From Actinomyces ruminis (GTDB lineage: Bacteria > Actinomycetota > Actinomycetes > Actinomycetales > Actinomycetaceae), in the NCBI RefSeq assembly GCF_002154335.2, contig NZ_MTPX02000019.1, positions 1-64,000 of the forward strand: a stretch of 64,000 bases of DNA, read 5' to 3'. Positions 1 to 9,286 of this stretch are shown here, piece by piece. How positions within the stretch are numbered: position 1 is the first letter of the stretch; each line of letters starts with the position of its first letter. A model generated the notes under the pieces. That model saw only the letters and a list, made by a program, of their open reading frames with translations, was not told the origin of the DNA and searched no databases. The position numbers and the translations under genes were made by a program.

Positions 1-25
1 GGCGACGGGGAGCAACCCCGTCGCC
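1..25. terminator. Perfect hairpin, probable terminator
   Basis: A 10-bp perfect stem (GGCGACGGGG at 1-10 pairing with CCCCGTCGCC at 16-25) closes a 5-nt loop, AGCAA. It lies 18 bp past the stop of the leftward DUF559 gene, so it probably ends that transcript. There is no T tract, which is common in high-GC actinobacteria. A gene to the left of the window may share it. Confidence 0.6.
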
Positions 26-42
26 GGACCCCGGCTGTATCG

Positions 43-933
43 CTACTCCCATGCGCTCCTCGTTTGGTCAGCTCTCACGCCAGCAGCCCAGGCGGCGGGC
101 CACTGGCTCAACGAGTTGCACCGTCTGCCGTGAGAGCACCTGGCACTGGTCAGCCTGAGCGGCACATAACCGCGCCGCAGCAGCGACTGGTCGCGCCGGC
201 GGTCGTTCTCCCAGGAGTCCCGGTCGCCGTGGTAGGCGTATCCGTCCGTCTCGATGACCAGGCGCCCCATGAGCAGGTCCACCTCGAAGCCGAGATCGGC
301 GGCGACTTCCGGCTCCTGTCCAGCCTCCTGCAGGTCGTACCGAGCAATCGTCTCCAGGAGGGATCGAGCCCGAGGATCAGCCCACCCCAACAGGGACCTC
401 AGGCGACCATTACGCGGGCCCACCAACCTGGTCAAAAGCATGGTCTTGTCAACCAGCCCGATTCGCAGCGCGGCATCCAGCGCGATCAAGGCATCGAGTT
501 CGTCGGCACACCGCATGACCGTCAGCACGACGGATTCGGGATCGGCGACCGGCGGCTCCAGCGGATCCCGCAGTGCCAGCCCCTCAACCCGGTGGATGAC
601 GACCCGTCCCACTCCGGACGGAGTATGGCTGCGTCCGCGCCGAACAGCGACGTGAACAACAGTCGGCTGCCGGCGGAGGGGAATCCCGTAGTGGGCAAGA
701 GCGTGCCCGCAAGTGAGCAGGCCGCCGACACGCCTGGCCACAACCTTTGCCCGGTCTGCCCCCGGCAGCGCAACGACCCCCTGAGGATAGGAACTGACCT
801 TGCCTCCCTCGACCAGCGCCGAGAGGGTGCGCCAGTCGGAGCGGTCATGGCACAGAGTTGCACGCCTCGCTGCGCCGCAACGACTGAGGTCAGCCAGGAG
901 ACGGGTTTCTCTATTAACACGATCCACGATCAA
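43..933 (-). CDS. DUF559 domain-containing protein (AbiEi-like N-terminus)
   Basis: A 296-aa protein. The C-terminal third (about residues 215-275) has the DUF559/Vsr-like endonuclease-fold signature: a VIETDGYAYHG core, then a charged helix (ENDRRRDQSLLRRG) and a YVPLRLTS strand. The acidic/His pattern fits a PD-(D/E)XK-like nuclease fold. The N-terminal part resembles the winged-helix AbiEi/type IV antitoxin-like region often fused to DUF559 in actinobacteria. No toxin partner is adjacent. These proteins are common as single genes and their function is not established; nuclease activity is inference from the fold. A 122-bp inverted-repeat element lies upstream in the divergent promoter region. 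Confidence 0.75.
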   Translation of the reverse strand: MIVDRVNRETRLLADLSRCGAARRATLCHDRSDWRTLSALVEGGKVSSYPQGVVALPGADRAKVVARRVGGLLTCGHALAHYGIPLRRQPTVVHVAVRRGRSHTPSGVGRVVIHRVEGLALRDPLEPPVADPESVVLTVMRCADELDALIALDAALRIGLVDKTMLLTRLVGPRNGRLRSLLGWADPRARSLLETIARYDLQEAGQEPEVAADLGFEVDLLMGRLVIETDGYAYHGDRDSWENDRRRDQSLLRRGYVPLRLTSARCSHGRRCNSLSQWPAAWAAGVRADQTRSAWE

Positions 934-1222
934 ATGCTGTCAAACATCACAACAGATGCTCAACGAGCAACTACGGCCTGTGGAAAACAGGCACCTCCCG
1001 ACGCCTCTTCGGTGCAGCGGGCCGCCCACAAGGGCGTTCCCCCCATCCACACCATCCGCAGAAACCGGCATCGGTGTCACTGGATGCACCACATTCGTGT
1101 TGTCCCGCCCACGAATCAGAAACCCGTGCGCACCATCGTGCGGATCGGTACGGCAATGAGGATGGGTGAGACCTGAAAGTGGTGCATTCCCTGACAGAAC
1201 CGCGCCAATTAGGCTGGTTGGC
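934..1222. other. Divergent intergenic region
   Basis: This 289-bp gap separates the leftward DUF559 gene from the rightward YwiC-like gene and must hold both promoters. I see no credible gene. Its right half is occupied by a 122-bp inverted-repeat element listed separately. Confidence 0.6.
1075..1196. repeat. 122-bp inverted-repeat element, copy A
   Basis: The left arm (1075-1096) and right arm (1175-1196) are imperfect inverted repeats, matching at 18 of 22 positions, each containing TGCACCAC/GTGGTGCA. A second element of exactly the same length, with related arms and a partly related interior, lies at 10110-10231. Both sit between divergently transcribed genes. No coding potential and no obvious target-site duplication are visible. 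Confidence 0.6.
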
Positions 1223-2351
1223 GTGACTCAGCAGCGCCCCTCCGATCCCTCCGACCGCCACATTGAGTACGTCTCCGGGCTGTCAGACGCGGACGCCCCC
1301 GGAGCGGACTCGGCCTCCACCGGTTCCGGCGCGCGTGGGCCGCTCGGCGCCATCCCGCACCAACAGTCCCGCCCCGGCCCCGAGGACGACCTCCTGCTGG
1401 CCACCGGCGAACCGGTGCGTCCCTCGTCCACACGGGCCAGCCGCACAGAGACGCCGCCTGCTCGATCGGGCTCCGCCACAACGGGCGCTGCGGCGCGTCC
1501 GCATACGCGTCCCAATCACCGCGCCTGGCTGCCGAACCAGCACGGCGCGCATTACATGCTGCTGCTGCCTCCGATCGTGGGCTGGGTCGTGGGCGGTTCA
1601 GCTGGGTGAACCTGTTGTTCGTCCCCGCCTGGCTGGGCACCTACCTGACCTACTGGGCCTGGTCGCAGTGGGCCCGTGCCCACTCTCCGCGCCGCCGCGC
1701 ACTCGCACTGCCGCCGCTGGCGGTCTACACCACCTGGACGGCGCTGCTCGTCGTGGTGACGCTGGCCGTCGCACCTTACCTGCTGCAGTGGGCGGTACCA
1801 CTGGCGCCGCTGTTCGGCATCGCCCTGTGGGAGGCCTGGCGCGGCCGGGACCGCTCACTCCTCTCGGGCTTGGCCGCCACCGCCGCCGCCTCACTCGTCT
1901 CGGCCATCACCTACTCGCTCGGAGTCGGCGGCCGGGGCGGCTTCCTGGGCACCGGAGCGGACGCGACCGCTCTGCCCGGTGCCTCCCCCAACGGGGAGTT
2001 GACCGGCTGGGCGTGGATGTGGCTGGTCACCGCGCTGACCGCCGCCTACTTCTGCGGCACGGTTCCCTACATCAAGTCAATGATCCGCGAGCGCTTCAAC
2101 CGGCCGCTCCTGGCCGGTGGAGCCGCCTGGCATGCACTCGTTGCCTCGGGCGCGGTGTGGCTCGCCCGCGGCGGCTGGTTGCCGTGGGCGCACGCCGCAC
2201 TGTGGGTGGTGCTGGCGGTGCGCGCCTGGTGGTTCCGCTGTGGCAATGGCACCTGGTGCGCGCCCGCAGCACGCCGCTGCGCCCGCGGACACTGGGCATC
2301 ACTGAAATCGTCTTCTGCCTGCTATTCCTGCTCACCATCGCCATTCACTGA
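1223..2351 (+). CDS. YwiC-like family membrane protein (two frameshifts)
   Basis: The GTG start at 1223 opens a roughly 90-residue polar, Pro/Ser/Thr-rich N-terminus. Then comes the YwiC signature (WLPNQHGAHYMLLLPPIVGW), several hydrophobic segments, and the typical C-terminus (RPRTLGITEIVFCLLFLL). The frame is lost twice, near 1595 (GGTTCAG where GGTTTCAG would keep frame) and near 2235 (TTCCGC where TTCCCGC would). Restoring one base at each gives a 376-aa protein. YwiC-like proteins are multi-pass membrane proteins of unknown function, sometimes near nitrate-respiration genes; none are seen here. Likely an intact gene with sequence errors. Confidence 0.75.
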
Positions 2352-2370
2352 CGGAAAGCCACCACGCCGT

Positions 2371-3441
2371 TCAGCGGGCGCGCCAGGCGGCGGTGGCGGC
2401 GAGCACACGGTCATTCTCGGCTGGGGTGCCCACGGAGATACGCACACCCTCGCCGGCGAACGGGCGGGCCAGAATGCCGGCCGCCCGCAGGTGCTCGGCG
2501 AGCGCGGCCGTCTGCTCCCCCACGGCCAGCCAGTAGAAGTTGCCCTCCGCATCGGGCAGCTGCCAGCCCTGCTCACGCAGCCCGGCCAGCACCCGGTCGC
2601 GCTCGGTCGCGACGGCGGCGGCGCGCCGGGCGGTCTTGGCCAGCGCCTCCGGCTCCAGGGCGGCGATGGCAGCGGCCTGCGCCGGCAGGTTGACGCCGAA
2701 GGGAGTGGCCACGCTTCGAATGGCGGAGATGATGCCGGACTCCCCCACGAGGTAGCCCACGCGCAGGCCGGCCAGGGCGTGCGCCTTGGAGAAGGTGCGG
2801 CTGACCAGCAGGTTCGGGTGCTCCTCCAACAGGGTCAGCGCATCACCAACCTCCGGGTCGGTGACGAAGTCGAGGTAGGCCTCGTCCACCACCACGAGCA
2901 CCCGCTCGGGAACGCCCTCCACCAGTGCGGCCAGCTCGGCGCTGGTCAGGGCCGGGCCGGTGGGGTTGTTCGGGGTGCAGGCGAGCAGGGCACGGGTACG
3001 CGGAGTAATGGCGTCGATCATGGCGGGCACGTCGTGGCGACCGTCAGCCGTCAGCGGCACCTTGACGGCACGCGCCCCTGCCACGGCAATGCAGATCGGG
3101 TAGGCCTCGAAGGAGCGCCACGGCAGGACGACGTCGTCGCCCTCGTCGCAGACGGCGTCCAGGATGTGCTGGATCAGGGCGACCGACCCGTTGCCCACCA
3201 CCACCTGCGCGGGGGTGACCGAGTACCGCCGCGCAAGCGCCTCCACGAGTGCATCCCCGGTCATCTCCGGGTAGCGGTTGACGCCTCCGGCGGCATCGGT
3301 CAAGGCGGCGAGCACGCTCTGCTGCGGCGGGTAGGGCAGCTCGTTGCTGGAGAGTTTGGCGACGTCCTCCCCAGTGGAGCGGGCGCCGGGAACATAGGCG
3401 GGCAGGGTCTGGACGGCGGAGCGGATGTGCACGGAGGTCAT
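2371..3441 (-). CDS. hisC: Histidinol-phosphate/aromatic aminotransferase (HisC/Pat family)
   Basis: A 356-aa fold-type I, PLP-dependent aminotransferase. It has the LSSNELPYPP substrate-loop region near residue 30, the NPTG motif near 159, DEAYLDF near 186, and the Schiff-base lysine in SRTFSKAHALAGLR at about K219. Catalysed step: histidinol phosphate with 2-oxoglutarate, or aromatic 2-oxoacids for the closely related Pat enzymes. It is not in a his operon, so the aromatic (Pat) role is equally possible. I start at MTSVHIRS (3441) rather than the upstream Met at 3456, because homologues begin there. It converges on the YwiC-like gene, 19 bp away. Confidence 0.85.
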   Translation of the reverse strand: MTSVHIRSAVQTLPAYVPGARSTGEDVAKLSSNELPYPPQQSVLAALTDAAGGVNRYPEMTGDALVEALARRYSVTPAQVVVGNGSVALIQHILDAVCDEGDDVVLPWRSFEAYPICIAVAGARAVKVPLTADGRHDVPAMIDAITPRTRALLACTPNNPTGPALTSAELAALVEGVPERVLVVVDEAYLDFVTDPEVGDALTLLEEHPNLLVSRTFSKAHALAGLRVGYLVGESGIISAIRSVATPFGVNLPAQAAAIAALEPEALAKTARRAAAVATERDRVLAGLREQGWQLPDAEGNFYWLAVGEQTAALAEHLRAAGILARPFAGEGVRISVGTPAENDRVLAATAAWRAR

Positions 3442-3521
3442 GCCCTCATCCTGCACGCAGTGCCGGGCTTAGTGACCCGCATCCCGTTCCCGCCGCAGCC
3501 AGCTTCTGGGAGGATGGCTGC

Positions 3522-3929
3522 ATGGACTTGATTGTGCGCACGCTCGGGAACGCGGCCGGCCTGTGGCTGGCGGTGGCGCTGTTGGACGGCATGTCCGTTC
3601 CGGGCACGCCGAGCCTGACGCTGACCGTGGTCAACCTGCTGGTGGTGGGCCTGGTGCTGGCACTGGTGAACTCGCTGATCAAACCGGTGGCGCACGTGCT
3701 GGCCTTTCCGCTGTACGTGGTGACCTTCGGGCTGTTCGCGCTGGTGGTCAACGGGGCGATGCTCATGCTGACCAGCCGAATCACGGACTTGCTAGCCGGA
3801 GTGAGCACCGGGGCGGGAATGACGCTGGGACTGCATGTGGCCTCCTTCGGCACCGCGATTGTGGGCTCGCTGATCGTGTCGGTTGCCTCTGCGATCATCG
3901 TCGGCATTCTGGGACCGAGCGACCGCTGA
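3522..3929 (+). CDS. PF04020-type (mycobacterial 4-TMS 'phage holin') membrane protein
   Basis: A 135-aa protein with four hydrophobic segments and the family core NSLIKPVAHVLAFPLYVVTFGLFALVVNGAML (residues about 48-80). This family is annotated as 'phage holin family', but it is chromosomal and widespread in bacteria and actinobacteria; no lysis role is implied and there are no phage genes nearby. It lies divergent to the HisC/Pat gene, 80 bp apart, and converges on the GHSQG hydrolase gene. Confidence 0.85.
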   Translation: MDLIVRTLGNAAGLWLAVALLDGMSVPGTPSLTLTVVNLLVVGLVLALVNSLIKPVAHVLAFPLYVVTFGLFALVVNGAMLMLTSRITDLLAGVSTGAGMTLGLHVASFGTAIVGSLIVSVASAIIVGILGPSDR

Positions 3930-3966
3930 CCGGGACCTTTCGGAGCCGAGTCGGCGCATCCGTGCC

Positions 3967-5250
3967 TCACCCCTGCTTGCCGAATTTCCGTGCGGCCCGC
4001 TCCCAAACCGTGTCGGGGCTGTCGCGGGTGATGTCGAAGATGATCTCGGTGGTGTCGGCGCCGAACTCACCCGCCCCGGTCAGGCCGGCGAGTTCTTCGG
4101 TCCACTGGTCGATCTGGGGGTCTCCGCTGATGCCGTCGACGGCGTCGGCGTAGATCGGTGCCCCATGCGGGTAACCGTCCACGTCAGCGGCGCTGGTGTC
4201 CACGGTAACCACGGTGCGGGTGGGCGTGCGCGGGGTGGCGGCGCCGTCGAGTGCGGGCACGGCGTCGCCCGTATTCTCGATATGGAGGGCGTTGACGTTG
4301 TCCGGCAGGTCTGCCCCCGCGGTGGGGCCGCCGGCGGTCAGCAGGTTGGTGATGTTGAACTGGGCGTTGACGGCCGGGTCCGCGGCCACGTTGGATGCGG
4401 TGATGGCACCCTGGGAGTGACCGTAGAGGCCGACCCTGTCGCCCGGGGCGATGCCGGCCTCGCGCATGGCGGTGACCACGGCGCTCTCCATGTCCGTGGG
4501 GCGACCGGAGACGGCCTGGAGATTGGTTAGCAGGTCCTGCGGGTTGGTGTTGCCACTGCCCCAGTCGGTCGTACCCGGGACGACGACGAGCCAAGAGGTG
4601 CTTCCGTCGGCGTGGTCGGTGCGCAGGATGGAGACGATGCCGGAGGAGATATCCTCGTCACGGCTCTTCATGTCGGCGGAGTACCGGATGACTTCGGCCG
4701 CCGTGCCGGGCTGCGGCGCACACGTGTACACCTGCGGTAAGCCGGCTGCGACGGCGGGCACAGCGGTCCCGAGGCCGAAGGGGTCTTGCACGCCGGTCGG
4801 GACCGTGACTGACTGCCCGCCGCGCGGGGTCACGGTCACGCCGGTGGGTTCCCCGTAGCGGTATGCGCCGTCTGCCTCTGCTCGCAGCGCCAGGTAATAG
4901 GCCACACGCTGCATAGGCGTAAGCGATGAGGTGTCCACCGTGCGGCTGCCGACGTGTACCTGCTCGGGGAGCGCTGCGGTGATGGCTGGGTCCAGCTCCT
5001 CGGCAACGCGTCCGATGTAGGTCTCGATGACGGCGGCCTCGTGTCCGCTGTTCGCCTGCTGCGCCCACGCGGCGAGGCCCACGATGATCATCAGGTCGGT
5101 GGTCGCCCACCCCGCAAGCAAGGGGTCGTCCAGTACGGTTTCTAGTCCCTGGAGCGCATCGTCGACGCCGGCGGGCAGGGTGGCGCCGTCGACGCTGAGC
5201 AGGGCCAGGATTGCTACGGCCATCTGAACACCCGGGGCGGTGCTTGTCAC
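3967..5250 (-). CDS. Alpha/beta-hydrolase-like protein with GHSQG nucleophile motif
   Basis: A 427-aa protein. The N-terminal half is helical, ending in a LDPAITAALPEQ region. The C-terminal half has an alpha/beta-hydrolase core: strand DRVGLYG, nucleophile elbow GHSQGA (Ser in the elbow), and a later strand with NVNALHIENTGDAVPALDG that could supply the acidic residue. I choose the GTG at 5250 because it overlaps the upstream TGA (GTGA), giving translational coupling, rather than the farther Met at 5298. It is the last gene of a three-gene leftward cassette. Substrate is unknown; a lipase/esterase or PE-PPE-like hydrolase role is inference. Confidence 0.6.
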   Translation of the reverse strand: MTSTAPGVQMAVAILALLSVDGATLPAGVDDALQGLETVLDDPLLAGWATTDLMIIVGLAAWAQQANSGHEAAVIETYIGRVAEELDPAITAALPEQVHVGSRTVDTSSLTPMQRVAYYLALRAEADGAYRYGEPTGVTVTPRGGQSVTVPTGVQDPFGLGTAVPAVAAGLPQVYTCAPQPGTAAEVIRYSADMKSRDEDISSGIVSILRTDHADGSTSWLVVVPGTTDWGSGNTNPQDLLTNLQAVSGRPTDMESAVVTAMREAGIAPGDRVGLYGHSQGAITASNVAADPAVNAQFNITNLLTAGGPTAGADLPDNVNALHIENTGDAVPALDGAATPRTPTRTVVTVDTSAADVDGYPHGAPIYADAVDGISGDPQIDQWTEELAGLTGAGEFGADTTEIIFDITRDSPDTVWERAARKFGKQG

Positions 5251-6008
5251 GCCGGGAATGTTCGATCCCAGGCGAGCCCCTGCAGCATGAGGAGCCACTT
5301 ACCGTCGATCTCCGTGTCGGCATCGGTGTAGGCGGTGCCGCAGGCAGTGATGTCGGTGGCGAGCGTGCGCAGGCTGGTGGCGGCGTCGTCGAGCGAGCCG
5401 ACCCCGCTGGTTAGGGCCTCCAGGGCGGAAATGGCGTTGGCGCACTCGGTGGCGCAGGGGTCGAGCTGCCAGATGTAGCACTGCCCGCCGCCCGATGTGA
5501 GGGCGTCGCTTTTGGAGATGAAACCGGAACTGCTCTGGTCGGAGGCGGTCGAGGACTGGCTGGGCATGCCGAATCTGAAGTTGTGCTGGTCGGAGGCGGT
5601 CATGGGCCGGCGGTACATGGTGAATCCGAAACCGTTGCAGCGCAGATCCGTGAGAGAAGTCAGCGCCAGGTCGCGGGCGTCCTCCAGCCAGTCGGCCGCG
5701 CCATTGAGGGTGGCAGCCAAATCGGTGAGGTCGTCGGTGTTGACCCCGTAGGCACCGCCGCTGACGACGACGCTGGTGCCGCTCGCCATGCCGGGCCAGG
5801 TCAGACTGTAGGGCAGCGACGCGTCCGGGGTGTAGGGACCCGCGCCGGCGGGAGTGCTGACTTGTCCGGCTGCGAACTGCCCGAACGGGGTGGATCCGGC
5901 CTGGACACCGCTCGGCGTGGCATAGCTGGCCAGCGGAGTGCGCAGGTCCAGCGCATTGAGGGCGTCGAGGTCCTCGGTGGAGGGACCGGTAGAGGTGGCG
6001 GCGGTCAT
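5247..6008 (-). CDS. Hypothetical helical protein, middle gene of WXG-like/hydrolase cassette
   Basis: A 253-aa protein starting MTAATSTGPSTEDLDALNALDL. The ATG overlaps the stop of the upstream small protein (TAATG), and its own TGA overlaps the GTG of the hydrolase. Residues about 85-125 form an amphipathic helix pair (LTDLAATLNGAADWLEDARDLALTS). The last 100 residues form another helical bundle (SALEALTSGVGSLDDAATSLRTLATDITAC). The overall look is that of LXG/ESX-associated proteins: helical, Ala/Ser/Thr-rich, with no signal peptide and few charges. I do not recognise the family. Tight coupling to both neighbours suggests a shared complex or export route. Confidence 0.55.
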   Translation of the reverse strand: MTAATSTGPSTEDLDALNALDLRTPLASYATPSGVQAGSTPFGQFAAGQVSTPAGAGPYTPDASLPYSLTWPGMASGTSVVVSGGAYGVNTDDLTDLAATLNGAADWLEDARDLALTSLTDLRCNGFGFTMYRRPMTASDQHNFRFGMPSQSSTASDQSSSGFISKSDALTSGGGQCYIWQLDPCATECANAISALEALTSGVGSLDDAATSLRTLATDITACGTAYTDADTEIDGKWLLMLQGLAWDRTFPA

Positions 6009-6232
6009 TAGTCGTCCCCCGCTTGGCTCTTGGCGTTCTCGTAGACGGTCATGGCGTCCTGGGCGTCGGTCATGAGCGTGTCCAGGCCGGCGATCAGGGC
6101 GACGACTTCGTCGAGACTGGTCTGGCAGGCGGTGGCCGCGGCGCCGGTCCATCCGGCCGGCACCGAGGCCGGAACCATGGCGGTGCCGGTGGCGGTCTTA
6201 TCAGCGGCGAGGCTGAGGAGGAAGGAAGACAT
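6008..6232 (-). CDS. Small WXG100-like helical protein
   Basis: A 74-aa protein predicted to be two helices around a central GW: MSSFLLSLAADK, then VPAGWTGAAATACQTSLDEVVALIAGLDTLMTDAQDAMTVYE. Size, the central W-x-G-like 'GWTG' and the helical hairpin resemble WXG100/ESAT-6 family members. The C-terminal YENAKSQAGDD resembles the YxxxD/E secretion signal. No EccC ATPase or other type VII secretion genes are in the window, so the export machine would have to be elsewhere. It is the first gene of the cassette, with a gap to the upstream membrane-protein gene. Confidence 0.5.
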   Translation of the reverse strand: MSSFLLSLAADKTATGTAMVPASVPAGWTGAAATACQTSLDEVVALIAGLDTLMTDAQDAMTVYENAKSQAGDD

Positions 6233-6418
6233 GCCTCAACGCTAAGAACGCGGAACACGCCGCGCAGGGGGCCTGTGAATGCGGTAGCCGCAGGGCTGCA
6301 CGAACGCTCCCTGTGGGTTTTGGTGACCGTCCGGGCGGGCCGCGGAGCTATGCACGTCGGGCGGGCAACACGGCTGGGCTGGAAGTCGCAGAGTGCAGCG
6401 GCGCGGGGGAGGCTGGGT

Positions 6419-7114
6419 TTATGTGGCGTCGGCAGGCCGCGAGAAGCGGCGGTCATTGCGTGCGCCCACACGCAGGGAGATGGCGCCGACTGCGTCCACG
6501 AGCAGGGCCAGGCCCAGCATCCACCACCAAGAGGGAGCTACCAGCACGGGGCCGTAGACGACTGCGGTGACGGCGGCCAGCGCAACAGCCGCGAACGCCG
6601 CGCGCACCGCCGCGCTGCACCGTCCGACCAGCTCCCTGACGGCAACCAGGCCGACGCCCACCGCCAGGCCCGCGGTGGCACCGGTGGCTGCGACCAGCAG
6701 TGCCCGCTCGGTTCCGGCCAGGGCCAGGCCGGCCCATGCGGCCAGGCCGGTGGCTGACAGCAACAGGTCGAGCACCACCAGTAGCGCGCCCGTGCGCCCG
6801 CCGGGGCGCAGGGCGACGGTGGGACTATCCGCCGCGGCGGAGCCCGCGCGGCGACTGATGCGCGCCGGCCCGCCGTGACGCAGCGCCAGGAATGCCCCCA
6901 GCGCCATGCACGCCGTCGTCACCCAGGGAGCCGGCAGCGGCATCAGCTGCGGCAATACCAGAACCGCGGTCACGGCGAGCGCGAGTGCCGGTGCGTCCAC
7001 CCGCAGCAGGGCGCGGGCGTATTCGGCGATCGGCACCAGGTCGTTGACCCACTGGGGCACGTCGTCGGAGCCCGGCTCGGGCGCGTGCTGGTAGCGGCTG
7101 GAGGGCTCGCTCAT
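6419..7114 (-). CDS. Hypothetical multi-pass membrane protein
   Basis: A 231-aa protein starting MSEPSSRYQHAPEPGSD. A roughly 50-residue soluble N-terminus is followed by about five hydrophobic segments (APALALAVTAVLVLPQLMPLP, WVTTACMALGAFLALR, ALLVVLDLLLSATGLAAWAGLAL, LLVAATGATAGLAVGVGLV, AAFAAVALAAVTAVVYGPVL). I do not recognise the family. The longer open frame upstream of 7114 runs through the GNAT remnant and is not part of this protein. Confidence 0.55.
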   Translation of the reverse strand: MSEPSSRYQHAPEPGSDDVPQWVNDLVPIAEYARALLRVDAPALALAVTAVLVLPQLMPLPAPWVTTACMALGAFLALRHGGPARISRRAGSAAADSPTVALRPGGRTGALLVVLDLLLSATGLAAWAGLALAGTERALLVAATGATAGLAVGVGLVAVRELVGRCSAAVRAAFAAVALAAVTAVVYGPVLVAPSWWWMLGLALLVDAVGAISLRVGARNDRRFSRPADAT

Positions 7115-7142
7115 GGCGCCATCCTCTCCGCCCTCCGGCCGC

Positions 7143-7632
7143 TCACACCCGCACCACGCCGCGGCGCAGGCAGACGACGGCGTCAGAGCGCCTTCCCGGC
7201 TCACCTGCGGGTGAGACGACGTCGCGCCAGCGCTCCTCGGCCGCCTCCACCTCCCAGGTGCCGGAGGCGGCAGCCAGGACGGCGTCGGCCACGAGCGCGG
7301 CCAGGGCCAGCCAGTCCTTGGGCGCACCGGATCATCCTTGCGGCGCGCCCGACAGCTACCCGGCGTTGTCGTCGGTCTCCGCAACCACCGGGGATCCCAG
7401 CCGGGCAGCCTGGCGCACCAACCGGCCTCCAATCCCGCGCCCGCGGTAAGCAGCGGACACGGCGAGGTACTTCAGCAGCACGCATCAATGCGTGCATCTC
7501 GCTGCTCGCCAGGTCGCCGGCGGTCAACCGCCGTACTTCTTCGGCTACGGCGCCCATGCTAAGACGCCGTAGCCGGCTCGAGGCTGAGACCCGGAATGTC
7601 CCAAATCGGCACGAACGAGCTTCCAGCGCCAT
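7143..7632 (-). pseudogene. Degraded GNAT acetyltransferase
   Basis: Leftward frames spell pieces of a GNAT acetyltransferase: EVRRLTAGDLASSEMHALMR, then in another frame LLKYLAVSAAYRGRGIGGR (acetyl-CoA binding R-G-x-G-I/G-G loop) and LVRQAARLGSPVVAETDD. A stop follows, and the final part (DWLALAALVADAVLAAASGTW to VVCLRRGVVRV) is in yet another frame. One break (near 7485) could be a single missing base, but I could not restore the middle with one-base changes, so this looks more decayed than the other frameshifted genes. Confidence 0.4.
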
Positions 7633-7816
7633 AGGGCGTCTCGAAGATTGTTGGAATCATGCGGTTGCGGACTGACTCCGGAACGTCAGATTCGGCGTTA
7701 CTGCCGATCTCGGACAAAACCACCCCGAACGCCTACACGCCCCTACCGTCGCACTTGACTCGACCCGGCTGAGATGCAGGCATCCACCACCGGCAGCACC
7801 TGGCAGAATCGGCGTC

Positions 7817-9240
7817 ATGGTCGACCTTGCCACCGTCTCCCCCGCCATCGCCCTCGGCCCGCTCGACGGCCGCTACCGCGCCGTCGTGGCGCCCCTGGTC
7901 AACTACCTGTCCGAGGCCGCCCTGAACCGGGCGCGCCTGCGCGTGGAGGTGGAGTGCTCATCCACCTCACCGACCACCGCGTACTACCCGGCGCCCCCGT
8001 GCTGTCCGACGCCGAGAAGGCCTACCTGCGCGGCATCGTCGACTCCTTCGGCGCCGCGCAGATCGCCGAGCTGGCCGAGATCGAGGCGGTCACCCGCCAC
8101 GACGTCAAGGCGGTGGAGTACCTGCTCAAGCGGCGCCTGGACGCCGCCCCCGACGCCCTGGGCACCACGGTGCTGCCCGAGGTGCACGAGATCGTGCACA
8201 TCTTCTGCACCAGCGAGGACATCAACAACCTCGCCTACGCGCTGACCATTCGCGACGCCGTCGCCGCCGTCTGGCTGCCGGCGGCCCGCGGCCTGGTGGA
8301 CGACCTTTCCGCCATGGCCCGCGCGCACGCCGACGCCGCCATGCTCGCCCGCACCCACGGCCAGCCGGCCACCCCCACCACCCTGGGCAAGGAGCTGGCG
8401 GTCCTGGCCCACCGCCTGCGCCGTCAGGTGAGTCGGGTGGAGGCCACCGAGTACCTGGGCAAGATCAACGGAGCCACCGGCACCTTCGGCGCGCACGTGG
8501 TCGCGGTGCCGGGCGCCGACTGGGAGCAGATCGCCCGCGCCTTCGTGGAGTCCCTGGGGCTGACTTGGAACCCGCTGACCACCCAGATCGAGTCCCACGA
8601 CTGGCAGGCGGAGTTGTACGCCGACGTCGCCCGCTTCAACCGAGTGGCCCACAACCTGGCCACCGACACCTGGACCTACATCTCCCTGGGCTACTTCCGC
8701 CAGCGCCTAAGCGCGCAGGGGTCGACCGGCTCCTCCACCATGCCGCACAAGGTCAACCCGATCCGCTTCGAGAACGGGGAGGCGAACCTGGAGATCTCCT
8801 GTTCGCTGCTGGACACGCTCGCCGCCACCCTGGTTACCTCCCGCCTGCAGCGCGACCTGACGGACTCCACCACGCAGCGCAATGTGGGGGTGGCGCTGGG
8901 GCACTCGCTGCTGGCGATCGACAACATTCGCCGCGGCCTGGCCGGACTAGACGTCGACCACGCCCGCCTGGCGGAGGACCTCGACGCCGCCTGGGAGGTC
9001 CTGGGAGAGCCGGTGCAGCAGGCCATGCGGGCGGCGTCGGTGGCCGGGGCCACCGGCATGGCCGACCCCTACGAGCGGCTCAAGGAACTCACCCGCGGCA
9101 AGCGGGTCACGGCCGAGTCCATGCGGGACTTCATCGCCTCCCTGGGCATGCCCGCCGACGTCGAGGCCAGGTTGCTCGCCCTGACGCCCGCCACCTACAC
9201 GGGCCTGGCCGCCCACCTGGTCGACCACCTGGAAGGCTGA
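7817..9240 (+). CDS. purB: Adenylosuccinate lyase (one frameshift)
   Basis: Catalyses two fumarate-releasing steps of purine synthesis (SAICAR to AICAR and adenylosuccinate to AMP). The start MVDLATVSPAIALGPLDGRYR has the family GPLDGRY motif. The signature loop GSSTMPHKVNP region is present (about residue 305), as are HDVKAVEYLLK and TSEDINNLAY. Frame changes near 7955: AGTGCTC reads as a break, but AGTGGCTC restores RVEVEWLIHL, the expected family sequence, and a 474-aa protein. Because purB is normally required for purine prototrophy, a sequencing deletion is the likeliest explanation. Confidence 0.9.
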
Positions 9241-9286
9241 GTCCGGCAACCGCCCGCATAGTCCCGGCAACGCGCGCCGGCGGGAT

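Noticed and set aside
64-1176. 370-aa plus-strand open frame
   Set aside because: It lies antisense to the DUF559 gene, has no family features, and extends into the inverted-repeat element; a shadow of high-GC coding DNA.
1606-3531. 641-aa plus-strand open frame
   Set aside because: Only its first part (to about 2235) is the YwiC-like protein; the rest is antisense to the HisC/Pat gene.
3522-3929. Prophage or lysis cassette around the 'holin' gene
   Set aside because: The PF04020 family is chromosomal and no endolysin, capsid or integrase genes occur near it.
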